A stretch of DNA of 56,365 nt from an uncultured Lachnospiraceae bacterium. GTDB lineage: Bacteria; Bacillota; Clostridia; Lachnospirales; Lachnospiraceae. A program made the position numbers and the translations under genes. The DNA is taken from the NCBI GenBank assembly GCA_900551115.1, contig URUY01000025.1, positions 1-56,365 on the forward strand, in the 5' to 3' direction. The notes under the pieces were generated by a model. The model worked only from the letters and a program-made list of their open reading frames with translations. It was not told the DNA's origin and made no database searches. Positions 1 to 9,029 of the stretch are shown one piece after another. Positions within the stretch are counted from its first letter, which is position 1; every line of letters begins with the position of its first letter.

Positions 1-8
1 AGAGCGAA

Positions 9-48
9 GGTGCCGCTCAATCATCTAAAATGATGATTTTGCGACACC
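9..48. other. Imperfect inverted repeat beyond the aldolase gene
   Basis: Bases 1-103 hold no gene. An imperfect hairpin is visible: arms GGTGCCGC (9-16) and GCGACACC (41-48), with an inner stem AATCATC/GATGATT. It lies about 55 bases beyond the aldolase stop codon. No T-run follows it on the minus strand; on the plus strand it is followed by CCCTTTTAAT. It could be a weak terminator for the aldolase transcript or for a gene left of the window. Confidence 0.35.
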
Positions 49-103
49 CCCTTTTAATATAAAATCATAATAAAATCAGATTATTGTCTCAAAAGGCCAC
101 TGC

Positions 104-967
104 TCAGGCTTTGTTTACAGAACCGAACAGTTCCATTTTTTCCTTTACGGTTTCTTTGATTGCGGCAGCGCCGGGTGCTAAAAGCTTACGAGGGTCAAAG
201 CCCTTGCCTTCTAAGTCCTTGCCTGCTTCAATATATTTACGGGTAGCTTCAGCAAAAGAGAGCTGGCATTCTGTATTTACATTGATTTTGGCAACACCTA
301 AGGAAATTGCCTTCTGAATCATGTCTGCAGGGATACCTGTGCCGCCGTGAAGCACTAACGGAAGCTCACCGGTCTTCTGCTGTACGGCATCCAGTGTTTC
401 AAAGCTTAAGCCCTTCCAGTTTGCAGGATATTTGCCGTGGATGTTGCCGATACCTGCTGCCAGGAAATCTACACCCAAATCAGCGATAGCTTTGCACTCG
501 TCAGGATCAGCACACTCACCTGCACCAACAACGCCGTCTTCCTCGCCGCCGATGGAACCAACCTCTGCTTCAATGGAAAGTCCCTTTGCATGTGCATCTG
601 CTACAAGCTTCGTTGTCTTTTCTACATTTTCTGCAATAGGATAATGAGAACCATCAAACATGATGGAAGAAAATCCTGCTTCGATACATTTATAGCAGCC
701 CTCAAAGGAACCGTGATCTAAATGAAGCGCTACGGGAACAGTGATGTTAAGGTCCTGCATCAGGCCGTTCACCATACCTACTACCGCATGATAGCCGCCC
801 ATGTATTTGCCTGCGCCTTCGGATACACCCAGGATTACAGGAGAATTTAATTCCTGTGCTGTGGTAAGAATGGATTTGGTCCATTCCAGATTATTGATAT
901 TGAACTGGCCAACTGCATAGTGACCGGCTTTTGCTTTTTTAAGCATTTCTGTTGCTGATACTAACAT
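104..967 (-). CDS. fba: Class II fructose-bisphosphate aldolase
   Basis: Zinc-dependent aldolase of glycolysis and gluconeogenesis, interconverting fructose 1,6-bisphosphate with dihydroxyacetone phosphate and glyceraldehyde 3-phosphate in the cytoplasm. The 287-residue length fits the FbaA/GatY/KbaY family. Family landmarks are present in order: GQFNINNLEW near the N-terminus, the HLDHGS zinc/catalytic motif, EAEVGSIGG, the GIGNIHGKYP histidine segment, LHGGTGIP and the phosphate-binding KINVNTE. The start is supported by GGAGG nine bases upstream. It is the last gene of the minus-strand block, 86 bases after the lipid kinase, and may have its own promoter (TAAAAT near 985). A tagatose-bisphosphate aldolase cannot be fully excluded by sequence, but no tagatose or galactitol genes are nearby. 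Confidence 0.93.
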   Translation of the reverse strand: MLVSATEMLKKAKAGHYAVGQFNINNLEWTKSILTTAQELNSPVILGVSEGAGKYMGGYHAVVGMVNGLMQDLNITVPVALHLDHGSFEGCYKCIEAGFSSIMFDGSHYPIAENVEKTTKLVADAHAKGLSIEAEVGSIGGEEDGVVGAGECADPDECKAIADLGVDFLAAGIGNIHGKYPANWKGLSFETLDAVQQKTGELPLVLHGGTGIPADMIQKAISLGVAKINVNTECQLSFAEATRKYIEAGKDLEGKGFDPRKLLAPGAAAIKETVKEKMELFGSVNKA

Positions 968-1053
968 AGTTCATACCTCCATGATTTGTTTGCTGTTTCG
1001 TATATTTTACCCCATTTTCCGCAAAAAGGGAATAGCGTTTGTTAAATTTTTGT

Positions 1054-1950
1054 CTATTTTTTGGGAACCATGACCTTCATGGCTTGCCTATAATCTTCAA
1101 TCAGCACTTCTTTTTGGTTTCCGCCAAATTCTCCGTCCAGCGTCCACGCCACCTCTTCTTCCGATTCTGCCCGCAGCTTTGCGGTCTTGAACCAGTAGAT
1201 AAATTCATTTTCCAGATTTCGGTCCAACAGTGCGCTGATAAGCCGGTTCAGTTCCATGGGATTTGTGGGACGCCTTACCAGACAGACCTCCAGCTCTCCG
1301 TCATTCAGTTCTACATTCTTACCGGTTATTCCTTTAAAACCGCCCACCGATACGGAATTTGTCACCATGCCAAACAGGAAATCGCCTTCTATCACCGTTT
1401 CTTCATAGGAAAAACGCATCCAATAGGACTTAATTGCCGCCAGACGTTTCATTCCTTCCAATATATATGCCATATGCCCCAGCATATTTTTCATTTCCTG
1501 TCCTGTGCCGTAGGACACATCCGTAAACATGCCGAATGCCGCTACATAAACAAAGACATCCCGGTTAAAGGAACCTATGTCGCAGGCAAAGATATCGCCG
1601 TTTACTATAACCTGCGCTGCCTTCTCCATATTCTTTGGAAGCCCCAGGCTGTTTGCAAAGTCATTGGTGCTTCCTGCCGGTATATATCCGATTGGAAGCG
1701 ACTTCCCGCTTTTGACCATGCCCGTAACAACCTCATCTAACGTACCGTCTCCTCCGCTGCATACCAGAATATCGTATTTATTTTCCCGCTCCTTGACAAC
1801 CCGCAGTGCGTCACCTTTTTTTTGGGTAATATAGGTCGTTACCTCGAAGCCGCCTTTTACAAAAATATCTATAATATTCAAAAGGCGGTTTTTAACCTGT
1901 GCCTTTCCTGCTTTGGGATTTATTAAAAACAGCATCTTTTTTTCTGCCAT
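1054..1950 (-). CDS. Diacylglycerol/lipid kinase family protein (DagK/YegS type)
   Basis: Cytoplasmic ATP-dependent lipid kinase of the DagK/YegS/BmrU family (298 residues), which phosphorylate diacylglycerol or related lipids to recycle them into phospholipid synthesis. Seen: the N-terminal FLINPKAGK motif, the nucleotide-binding SGGDGTLDEV loop near residue 65, the GYIPAGSTNDFA segment and a C-terminal beta-sandwich ending in LDGEFGG. The start has a strong GAGGAGGG ribosome-binding site. It sits just beyond the terminator that ends the whiA operon, so it probably has its own promoter. Substrate is inferred from the family only. Confidence 0.88.
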   Translation of the reverse strand: MAEKKMLFLINPKAGKAQVKNRLLNIIDIFVKGGFEVTTYITQKKGDALRVVKERENKYDILVCSGGDGTLDEVVTGMVKSGKSLPIGYIPAGSTNDFANSLGLPKNMEKAAQVIVNGDIFACDIGSFNRDVFVYVAAFGMFTDVSYGTGQEMKNMLGHMAYILEGMKRLAAIKSYWMRFSYEETVIEGDFLFGMVTNSVSVGGFKGITGKNVELNDGELEVCLVRRPTNPMELNRLISALLDRNLENEFIYWFKTAKLRAESEEEVAWTLDGEFGGNQKEVLIEDYRQAMKVMVPKK

Positions 1951-1983
1951 GAGAAATCCCTCCTCTTTGTAATAAACATACCC

Positions 1984-2040
1984 TAAAAAGAAAGCGGAAT
2001 CAATAAAGAAAGTATTAATTCTTTACTCATTCCGCTTTTG
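1984..2040 (-). terminator. Rho-independent terminator after the HPr-like gene
   Basis: Arms AAAGCGGAAT (1991-2000) and ATTCCGCTTT (2029-2038) enclose a second short stem (AAAGAA/TTCTTT). On the minus strand the stem is followed by CTTTTT. It closes the uvrC-hprK-glk-murB-rapZ-whiA-HPr transcript. Confidence 0.8.
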
Positions 2041-2061
2041 TCTGTTTATACTCCTATGCTA

Positions 2062-2331
2062 TCAGCAGGCTTCTTTCCCGCTAAGATAATTTTCAATGTT
2101 GCTTACTGCGTCTGCCTCGTCAGTGCCCTCCGCCTCTACTACAATGCTTTCTCCTGCATGAAGCTGAAGGCTCATCATACCCATGATGCTTTTGGCGTTC
2201 ACTCTTACAGAACCATCCTCAGACTGCATGTAAATAGTGCTGTCATACCTGCTTGCAACCTGCACCAGCATAGCTACGGGTGTGGCTTCCAGCCCATTTT
2301 CCAGGTTGATTTTGATCGTTTCCTTTATCAT
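2062..2331 (-). CDS. HPr-like protein lacking the active-site histidine (Crh-like)
   Basis: An 89-residue HPr-fold protein. The regulatory-serine helix is intact (AKSIMGMMSL, Ser48), as is the C-terminal TDEADAVSNIE helix. The PTS phosphotransfer site is lost: where HPr has GxHARPA this protein reads GLEATPV, so His15 is Glu and Arg17 is Thr. It cannot accept phosphate from enzyme I but can plausibly be phosphorylated on serine by HprK, encoded five genes upstream in the same operon. In Bacillus, crh (His replaced by Gln) is likewise found directly after the whiA homologue, so this is a Crh-type regulator by both sequence and position. The gene begins 14 bases after whiA and ends before a strong terminator. 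A direct role in CcpA-type repression is inference. Confidence 0.85.
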   Translation of the reverse strand: MIKETIKINLENGLEATPVAMLVQVASRYDSTIYMQSEDGSVRVNAKSIMGMMSLQLHAGESIVVEAEGTDEADAVSNIENYLSGKEAC

Positions 2332-2345
2332 AATATTCTCCTCCT

Positions 2346-3212
2346 TTACGCTCGTATCCTGTCTGCCAACTCACTCAATTTGCGTAATCTGTGATTGACA
2401 CCGGATTTTCCTACCGGCGGCTCTAAATACTCCCCTAATTCTTTTAATGCTGCATCCGGATATTCAAGTCTCACCTCAGCCATCTCACGTAAATTGTCCG
2501 GAAGTTTTGAAAGGCCATAATGTTCTTTTATAAACAGGATATCCTCTACCTGTCTGGTAGACGCCTGAACTGTTTTGTTGATATTGGCAGCCTCGCAGTT
2601 TACCCTTCTGTTGATGGAATTGCGCATCTCTTTCAAAATACGCAGATTCTCAAGGTTCATAAGAGATACAGGGGCTTCCATTACATTCAGAAGGTCGACT
2701 ATACCCGCTCCTTCCTTCAAATACACCACAAAATACTTTTTACGGGGTACTATTTTTGCTTCTATGTCAAATGTGCCGATTATTTCCTGAAGCTGCTCGG
2801 CCTGTCCCGGATATGTACATACAAATTCAAGATGATATCCCTTGGCCGGATCACTCATAGAACCGCAACATAGAAAAGCTCCCCGTAAAAACGCCCTTCT
2901 GCAGCAGGCATTCTTAATCAACAGAGGATTTACAGGCTCCGAAAGATTACCGAATTTTGCAATCAGATTCTCTTTCACCGCTCCGTCTATGACCACATCA
3001 GTATTTATATTATATGTTTTTCTCAATAATGTAAAGCCTTTTCTCACAACAGCTTCATTTTCTGTTTGAAATCCTACGGTCAGCTTTCCGTCTTTATCCT
3101 GTCCATATTGACCGCTAAAATGCATAATTGCAGACAATTCCGCAATTTGGCAATGTCTTGCCGAATTAATATGTCCGGCCAGTTCTTCTTTTATTTCTGC
3201 TGAAAAGGACAT
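2346..3212 (-). CDS. whiA: DNA-binding protein WhiA
   Basis: WhiA family protein with an N-terminal LAGLIDADG-like fold and a C-terminal helix-turn-helix. In Firmicutes it affects cell division and chromosome segregation; in actinomycetes it controls sporulation. Start chosen at MSFSAEIKEEL (3212), which has AGGAG eight bases upstream and matches the family's N-terminus; the frame is open further upstream (to 3257) but would overlap rapZ. Recognisable segments include the CCRRAFLRGAFLCCGSM core and the C-terminal GKSGVNHRLRKL recognition helix. Gene order rapZ-whiA-HPr-like matches the Bacillus yvcJ-yvcK-whiA-crh cluster except that the yvcK-type gene is absent here. Confidence 0.93.
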   Translation of the reverse strand: MSFSAEIKEELAGHINSARHCQIAELSAIMHFSGQYGQDKDGKLTVGFQTENEAVVRKGFTLLRKTYNINTDVVIDGAVKENLIAKFGNLSEPVNPLLIKNACCRRAFLRGAFLCCGSMSDPAKGYHLEFVCTYPGQAEQLQEIIGTFDIEAKIVPRKKYFVVYLKEGAGIVDLLNVMEAPVSLMNLENLRILKEMRNSINRRVNCEAANINKTVQASTRQVEDILFIKEHYGLSKLPDNLREMAEVRLEYPDAALKELGEYLEPPVGKSGVNHRLRKLSELADRIRA

Positions 3213-3222
3213 CTGAACACTC

Positions 3223-4077
3223 CTATCGTAATTCCCTGTGAAACAGCTTGATACCATAGCTTCCCTGATTCTTCATCCGGGCATACAGCTCATTTGCAAG
3301 CGTTACGCTTCTGTGCTGTCCGCCTGTACAGCCGATTGCCACTACAAGCTGATACTTTCCTTCTTTTATATAATTAGGAATCAAAAACTGAAGCATGTCC
3401 GTAAGCTTATCCAAAAATACAGCCGACTCGGAAAACTGCATCACATAGTCCTGTACATCCTTGTCATTGCCTGTTTTCTTTTTCAATTCATCAATATAGT
3501 ACGGATTTGGCAAAAACCTTACATCAAATACCAAATCTGCATCTGCCGGTATCCCATGCTTAAAGCCAAAGGACAACAATGTTATCATAAGGCTATTATA
3601 TTCTTCATTTTTAATAAAAATTCGGTCAAGCTCCGCCTTTAGCTCTCTGGTGAGAAGATTGGAGGTATCAATGACATAATCCGCTTTGTTTCTGATACCG
3701 TCAAGCATCTTTCTTTCCTGCCTGATGCCGTCCTCCACACGTCCTTCCATTGCCAGCGGATGAACCCTCCTTGTTTCCTTATACCGCTTTACCAGCGCCG
3801 CATCCGATGCATCCATAAAAAGGATTTCAAAATCATATCCTTTTTCCTTCTGTTTCTGTAAAATACTGGTTGCCTCCGTAAAGGTATGTCCGGCACGCAC
3901 ATCCAATCCCAGCGCCACCTTGGTAATCTCACTCCCCGGTGTGGCAATCAGCTCTACAAATTTTTCAATCAGGGAAACAGGAAGATTGTCTACGCAGTAA
4001 AATCCGGTATCCTCCAACATTTTCAGTGCCGTACTTTTACCGCCGCCGCTCATGCCTGTCACTACTACAAAACGCAT
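3223..4077 (-). CDS. rapZ: RapZ/YvcJ-family nucleotide-binding protein
   Basis: P-loop protein of the RapZ family (RNase adaptor in E. coli; YvcJ in Bacillus, a GTP-binding protein). Seen: Walker A GMSGGGKST at the N-terminus, FYCVDNLP, the LSFGFKHGIP segment, DVRFLPNP, and the C-terminal AIGCTGGQHRSV motif. Start chosen at MRFVVVTG (4077), with GGAGAGGAG upstream; an in-frame ATG at 4110 lacks a ribosome-binding site. It lies 10 bases before whiA and 60 bases after murB, in one operon. What it regulates in this lineage is not shown by the sequence. Confidence 0.92.
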   Translation of the reverse strand: MRFVVVTGMSGGGKSTALKMLEDTGFYCVDNLPVSLIEKFVELIATPGSEITKVALGLDVRAGHTFTEATSILQKQKEKGYDFEILFMDASDAALVKRYKETRRVHPLAMEGRVEDGIRQERKMLDGIRNKADYVIDTSNLLTRELKAELDRIFIKNEEYNSLMITLLSFGFKHGIPADADLVFDVRFLPNPYYIDELKKKTGNDKDVQDYVMQFSESAVFLDKLTDMLQFLIPNYIKEGKYQLVVAIGCTGGQHRSVTLANELYARMKNQGSYGIKLFHRELR

Positions 4078-4137
4078 CTTCCCGCTCCTCTCCTTTGCTG
4101 CCGCAATCATTTGGGATGACTGCAGTCCGATAGACCT

Positions 4138-5052
4138 CTAAAATTCTCCCAAAAAGATGACCTCCGGCTCCAGTCTGACAAAAAACTGTCTGTCAACCTC
4201 TTCCTGTACATAGGCAATCAGCTGCCTGATATCCGCAGCACTGGCCGTACCGGTATTAATAATAAAGCCGCAGTGTTTTTCCGACACCTGTGCGCCTCCT
4301 ATCTGAAAGCCCTTAAGTCCGGCATCCATAATCAGCTTACCGGCAAACCGGCCTTCCGGACGCTTAAAGGTACTGCCCGCACTGGCATATTCTAACGGCT
4401 GCTTCTCTTTTCTTCTGCCCTGAAAATCTTCCATTTTTGCTGTAATGTCTTTTTTTTCTCCGGGTTTTAATAAAAAACAGCATTCCAGCACAATAAAAGA
4501 ATGATTCTTAATAGCACTGGTCCGGTAGCCAAATTCCATGGTTTCATTGTCAAGCACAAGCTTATTGCCTTCCTTGTCAAGGACGGTAACATACTCAACA
4601 ACCTGTTTCATTTCTCCATCGTAGGCCCCGGCATTCATCACAATGCCGCCGCCTATGGTACCGGGAATCCCTGCCGCAAACTCCAGACCGGTAAGCCCGT
4701 ATTCACAGGCCGTCCTTGCCGCCTGTGACAAAAAAGCGCCTGCCTTTGCATAAATACGGTTTCCATCCACCCGTATTGTATTCATTTTGTCGGAAAGCTG
4801 TAAAATAATGCCCCTATAGCCTTTATCACCCACAAGCAGATTGCTGCCGTTTCCTATTACAAAATAAGGAATTTCTACCTGTGAAAGATAATGCAGAAGC
4901 GGGGAAAGCTGTTCCCCGCTCTCAATCCGTATCATGCAGTCCGCTTCGCCGCCTACCCGAAAGGTCGTATGCTTCTTTAAAGGTTCATTATATAAAATAT
5001 TATCTTCCGGTATAAATCTCTGTAACGCTTCTCTTACTGCCTGACTTATCAT
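4138..5052 (-). CDS. murB: UDP-N-acetylenolpyruvoylglucosamine reductase MurB
   Basis: FAD-dependent enzyme of peptidoglycan synthesis that reduces UDP-GlcNAc-enolpyruvate to UDP-MurNAc with NADPH, in the cytoplasm. Family landmarks: the N-terminal KKHTTFRVGG, FAD-binding VIGNGSNLLV, the GIPGTIGGGIVMNAGAY stretch, SAGSTFKRPEG with the catalytic serine, and a C-terminal LEPEVIFLGEF carrying the conserved Glu. The 304-residue length fits the short type II enzymes. It stands between glk and rapZ on one strand with gaps of about 60 bases, linking wall precursor synthesis to the carbon-control genes around it. Confidence 0.95.
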   Translation of the reverse strand: MISQAVREALQRFIPEDNILYNEPLKKHTTFRVGGEADCMIRIESGEQLSPLLHYLSQVEIPYFVIGNGSNLLVGDKGYRGIILQLSDKMNTIRVDGNRIYAKAGAFLSQAARTACEYGLTGLEFAAGIPGTIGGGIVMNAGAYDGEMKQVVEYVTVLDKEGNKLVLDNETMEFGYRTSAIKNHSFIVLECCFLLKPGEKKDITAKMEDFQGRRKEKQPLEYASAGSTFKRPEGRFAGKLIMDAGLKGFQIGGAQVSEKHCGFIINTGTASAADIRQLIAYVQEEVDRQFFVRLEPEVIFLGEF

Positions 5053-5119
5053 CCTTATACCATCCCGTTATTATTCCCTGTTTACTTATTTTTAAAGTTT
5101 CTTCTATCTGTTTTGCCGC

Positions 5120-6067
5120 CTATTTGTATACATCCAGAATCAGCTTGGCTGCGCCGAAAATACCTGCATCATTCCCCAGTGTAGCAAGTGCAAATTCTGC
5201 GTCACGGCAGCCTCTGAAGGCATACTGCATATAATACGGCTTAATATACTCAAAGAGGACTTCTCCTGCCTTGGAAACACCGCCGCCGATAACAAAAGCT
5301 TCCGGATTTACTACCGCCGCAATTGCTGCCAGCCCCTTGCCAAGATAATAGCCAAACTGCTCTGCAACCTGGATTGCTACCTTATCGCCAAACTTTACCG
5401 CATCAAATACCGACTTTGCGGAAATTTCCGTATCCCGCAGCACACTGGGCGTATTATCTGCCTCTAATCTTTTTCTTGCAAGCCTTACAATACCCGTTGC
5501 GGAAGAATACTGCTCCAGACATCCGATATTGTGACAGCCGCACTCGTCCGTTTCATTATCCTCTACGTGAATATGACCGATTTCACCGCCTGCGCCGTTA
5601 GCACCCGTCACCATCTGTCCGTTGCAGATAATACCGCCGCCAACGCCGGTTCCCAGCGTCACCACTACCAGGTCCTTATAGCCCTTGCCGCCGCCCTGCC
5701 ACATTTCTCCCAGAGCTGCTACATTGGCATCGTTCCCTGCCATAACCGGCAAATCCAGATATTCCTTAAAAGCCTCCGGAATATTGAATACGGTATCCCA
5801 TCCCAGATTGGCTGTCTTATAAACAGTGCCTGCTGCGTCTACCGGTCCCGGAACACCGATGCCGATGCCTGCCACCTCGTCCGGTTCTATATCCATCTCT
5901 GTCAGTCTCTCCTGAATGCTCTGTGCAATATCAGGCAAAATCCTCTCCCCACCGTTAGCTGTTACGCTGGGAATTTCCCATTTTTCCAATACATTTGCAT
6001 TCATATCAAAAAGTCCCATTTTTACCGTAGTGCCGCCTACGTCTACACCAAACACGTATTTTTTCAT
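5120..6067 (-). CDS. glk: ROK-family glucokinase
   Basis: Cytoplasmic ATP-dependent glucose kinase making glucose 6-phosphate. Start chosen at MKKYVFGVDVGG (6067) with a perfect GGAGG six bases upstream; the frame is open back to 6154 but would overlap hprK. Seen: N-terminal DVGGTTVKMG phosphate-binding loop, GIGVPGPVD, GNDANVAALGE, GTGVGGGII, and the ROK zinc motif CGCHNIGCLEQ. No helix-turn-helix precedes the kinase fold, so it is an enzyme and not a ROK repressor. It lies directly downstream of hprK, suggesting shared expression of non-PTS sugar phosphorylation and catabolite control. Confidence 0.93.
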   Translation of the reverse strand: MKKYVFGVDVGGTTVKMGLFDMNANVLEKWEIPSVTANGGERILPDIAQSIQERLTEMDIEPDEVAGIGIGVPGPVDAAGTVYKTANLGWDTVFNIPEAFKEYLDLPVMAGNDANVAALGEMWQGGGKGYKDLVVVTLGTGVGGGIICNGQMVTGANGAGGEIGHIHVEDNETDECGCHNIGCLEQYSSATGIVRLARKRLEADNTPSVLRDTEISAKSVFDAVKFGDKVAIQVAEQFGYYLGKGLAAIAAVVNPEAFVIGGGVSKAGEVLFEYIKPYYMQYAFRGCRDAEFALATLGNDAGIFGAAKLILDVYK

Positions 6068-6086
6068 TGCTTTCCTCCATAAAAAA

Positions 6087-7025
6087 TCAGTCTTCATCGT
6101 CTCTTTTTCTTGCCAGTGAATTCTGTACTCTGGTATACAGCTCCTGCGCCGCATTGTATCCCATTTTTTTCTGTCTGTGATTTACCGCTGCCGACTCACA
6201 GATAACCGCCAGATTCCGTCCCGGACGGATAGGCAGGGTGTGACATACTATTTTATTCCCCAGATATTCCGTATATTCTTCTTCCAGACCCAAACGGTCA
6301 TACTCTTTATCCTTATCCCAATCCTCCAGTTTGATAACCAAATCCACAGACTGGGTATCCTTAACGCTTGACGCGCCAAACAAGGCTTTTACATCTATAA
6401 TACCGATACCGCGCAATTCAATGAAGTGTTTTGTGATATCCGGTGCAGAGCCTACAAGCGTATCATCGCTTACCTTGCGCAGTTCCACCACGTCATCCGT
6501 TACCAGACGGTGTCCGCGCTTTATTAACTCTAACGCCGCTTCCGATTTACCGATACCGCTTTCACCGGTAATCAGCACTCCTTCGCCGTATACATCCACC
6601 AGCACGCCGTGTACGGAAATGCAGGGCGCCAGCTTCACATTCAGCCAGCGGATAGCCTCTGCCATAAAAACGGAGGTATTCTGCTTTGTGGAAAAGACCG
6701 GTCTGTTATGCCTGTGGGCTATTTCCAAAAACAGGGGGTCCGGCTGTAACTCACGGCTGAATACAACGCAGGGAATGTCGTATGCCATCAGCTTATCGTA
6801 TACACGCTCTCTCTGCTCCTCGCTGATTCCTTCCATATAAGTATATTCCACGAATCCAATGACCTGCAGACGTGAGGAATCAAAATGCTCAAAATATCCC
6901 GCCATCTGCAAAGCCGGTCTGTTTACATCCGGCTGTGTAATACGGATGCCCTTAAAATCAATGTCCGGTGTCAGATTCACCAGCTTGAATTTTTCAATCA
7001 ACTTATCCAGTTTAACACTTGCCAT
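6087..7025 (-). CDS. hprK: HPr kinase/phosphorylase
   Basis: Bifunctional enzyme that phosphorylates or dephosphorylates the regulatory serine of HPr-like proteins, the switch of Firmicute catabolite repression. A 312-residue two-domain protein: N-terminal receptor-like domain with CISVHG (conserved His139), and the kinase domain with P-loop GESGIGKS (154-161), followed by TDDVVEL and the signature ELRGIGIIDV. It lies between uvrC and glk; the likely substrate encoded in the same operon is the His-less HPr paralogue at 2062-2331. Confidence 0.95.
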   Translation of the reverse strand: MASVKLDKLIEKFKLVNLTPDIDFKGIRITQPDVNRPALQMAGYFEHFDSSRLQVIGFVEYTYMEGISEEQRERVYDKLMAYDIPCVVFSRELQPDPLFLEIAHRHNRPVFSTKQNTSVFMAEAIRWLNVKLAPCISVHGVLVDVYGEGVLITGESGIGKSEAALELIKRGHRLVTDDVVELRKVSDDTLVGSAPDITKHFIELRGIGIIDVKALFGASSVKDTQSVDLVIKLEDWDKDKEYDRLGLEEEYTEYLGNKIVCHTLPIRPGRNLAVICESAAVNHRQKKMGYNAAQELYTRVQNSLARKRDDED

Positions 7026-7060
7026 ACCCGCACCTCATTTCATAGTCTTAATTAACGCCT

Positions 7061-8965
7061 TTATTGTAACATACTCCTGTTTTCGTGTGAAGTCTGCTTT
7101 TCATCCTTTCTGAAAAAGGAATAGATTTCCTGCGCAATATGCTCCGGTATCTCCGGCACATCCGTAAGCTCCGAAACTTCGGCGCATTTTATATCTTCAA
7201 TGGATTTAAAATGCCGCATCAGCGCCTTTCTTCTTGCAGGCCCCACGCCCGGAATATCATCCAGCACGGACTTTACCTGGCTTTTGCTGCGCAGAGACCG
7301 GTGGTATTCTATGGCAAAACGATGGGCCTCATCCTGTATCCGCGTAATCAGCTTAAAGCCTTCCGAATGGGTATCAATGTCGATTTCCACATTATTATAG
7401 TAAAGCCCCCTCGTTCTGTGATTGTCGTCCTTTACCATGCCGCAGACCGGTATATTGATTTTTAATTCCGAAAGCACCGAAAGGGCAATATTGACCTGCC
7501 CCCTGCCGCCGTCCATCAAAAGAAGGTCGGGAAATTTGGTGAAGCTGCCAAAATCATCATCAATTTTTCTTTCCTTTAGCTTCTCCCGCTCTTCCATTCC
7601 ATGGGTAAAACGTCTCGTCAGCACTTCCTTCATGCAGGCGTAATCATCCGGCCCTGCTACCGACTTTATCTTGAATTTGCGGTAATCACTCCGTTTCGGC
7701 TTTCCTTTTTCAAAAACCACCATGGAGCCTACATTTTCAAAACCGCTGATGTTGGAAATATCAAAGGCCTCCATCCGGCTTGCATTTTCAATCTGCAAAA
7801 GAGAAGCTATTTCCTTTACGGCGCCTATTGTCCTTCCCTCTTCCCGCTTTAGACGTTCTCTGTCCTGACTAAGAACCAGAGAGGCATTCCGGGCTGCCAG
7901 CTCTACCAGCTTTTCCTTTGTGCCTTTTTTCGGCACCAACAGCTTCACGCGTCCGCCTTTTCTCTTACTGAGCCAGTCTTCAATCAGTGCCGCGTCACCC
8001 ACCTCATATTGCAGCATCAGTTCTCTGGGGATGAACGGCGTTCCTGCATAAAACTGCTTTACAAAATCCTCTAAAATCTGTTCCCCGGCGCAGCCCGATA
8101 CCCGCATCATATAAAAATGCTCCCTGCCTATCAGTCTGCCGTCCCTTACAAAGAAAACCTGCACTACCGCATCCGCATCATCCTTTGACAGTGCTATGAT
8201 ATCCCGATCCTCTCCTACGCTGTCGGTAATCTTCTGCTTTTGGGAAACGGATTTCACGCTGTTATACAAATCCCTGTACCGCGCCGCCTCTTCATATTCC
8301 ATGTTTTCTGCCGCCGCCTGCATCTTTGCTTCCAAATCCTTTAAAAGGCTTCCATAATTGCCGTTCAAAAAGGCAAGCGCCTGCTCCACCTGCTGCCGGT
8401 ATTGCTCTTTACTGACATAATTCTGGCAGGGTCCCAAGCACTGTTTGATGTGATAGTTTAAGCAGGGCCGCTCCGTGCCGATATCCTTCGGAAGGCTTCT
8501 GTTACAGGTCCGAAGCTGATAAAGCTTATTCAAAAGGTCTATGGTATCCTTTACCGCTCCCGCACTGGTATAGGGACCAAAATAACGGGACTTATCCTTT
8601 TTCATCTCCCTTGCAAACAGGATACGGGGATATTCTTCCCCCACAGTCACCTTGATATAGGGATAGGTTTTATCATCCTTTAACAGGGTATTGTATTTGG
8701 GCAGATGCTCTTTAATCAGATTGTTTTCCAGCACCAGTGCTTCCAGCTCAGAATCCGTCACAATGTATTCAAAGCGCGCAATTAAGGACACCATCTTATC
8801 TATCTGAGGGCCTCTTCCTATGTTGTCCCTGAAATAGGAACGGACACGGTTGTGCAGATTAATGGCCTTCCCTACATAGATGATGGCATCCTGTGCGTCA
8901 TGCATGATATATACTCCCGGTTTTTTGGGGAGTTTTTTTAATTCCTCTTCAAAATCAAATAACAT
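7061..8965 (-). CDS. uvrC: Excinuclease ABC subunit C
   Basis: Dual-incision nuclease of nucleotide-excision repair. Domains in order: GIY-YIG nuclease (PGVYIMHD ... VGKAINLHNRVRSYF), a cysteine cluster around residue 170 (TCNRS...CLNYHIKQCLGPC), the UvrB-binding UVR motif (MEYEEAARYRDLY), an RNase H-like domain (AFDISNISG ... LLMDGGRGQVN) and C-terminal helix-hairpin-helix motifs (IPGVGPARRKALM). Start chosen at MLFDFEEELKKLP (8965), matching the family N-terminus with AAGGAG upstream; the frame is open to 9013. It is 64 bases after ftsH and 35 bases before hprK. Confidence 0.94.
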   Translation of the reverse strand: MLFDFEEELKKLPKKPGVYIMHDAQDAIIYVGKAINLHNRVRSYFRDNIGRGPQIDKMVSLIARFEYIVTDSELEALVLENNLIKEHLPKYNTLLKDDKTYPYIKVTVGEEYPRILFAREMKKDKSRYFGPYTSAGAVKDTIDLLNKLYQLRTCNRSLPKDIGTERPCLNYHIKQCLGPCQNYVSKEQYRQQVEQALAFLNGNYGSLLKDLEAKMQAAAENMEYEEAARYRDLYNSVKSVSQKQKITDSVGEDRDIIALSKDDADAVVQVFFVRDGRLIGREHFYMMRVSGCAGEQILEDFVKQFYAGTPFIPRELMLQYEVGDAALIEDWLSKRKGGRVKLLVPKKGTKEKLVELAARNASLVLSQDRERLKREEGRTIGAVKEIASLLQIENASRMEAFDISNISGFENVGSMVVFEKGKPKRSDYRKFKIKSVAGPDDYACMKEVLTRRFTHGMEEREKLKERKIDDDFGSFTKFPDLLLMDGGRGQVNIALSVLSELKINIPVCGMVKDDNHRTRGLYYNNVEIDIDTHSEGFKLITRIQDEAHRFAIEYHRSLRSKSQVKSVLDDIPGVGPARRKALMRHFKSIEDIKCAEVSELTDVPEIPEHIAQEIYSFFRKDEKQTSHENRSMLQ

Positions 8966-9029
8966 AGCTCTCCTTGCAAAAACGGCACCATAGGTCTTTG
9001 CCTGTGATGCCATTTTCTTAAATTCCTGC

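Noticed and set aside
1..103. tRNA or small RNA at the left edge
   Set aside because: The hairpin does not form a cloverleaf and no anticodon or T-arm consensus is seen.
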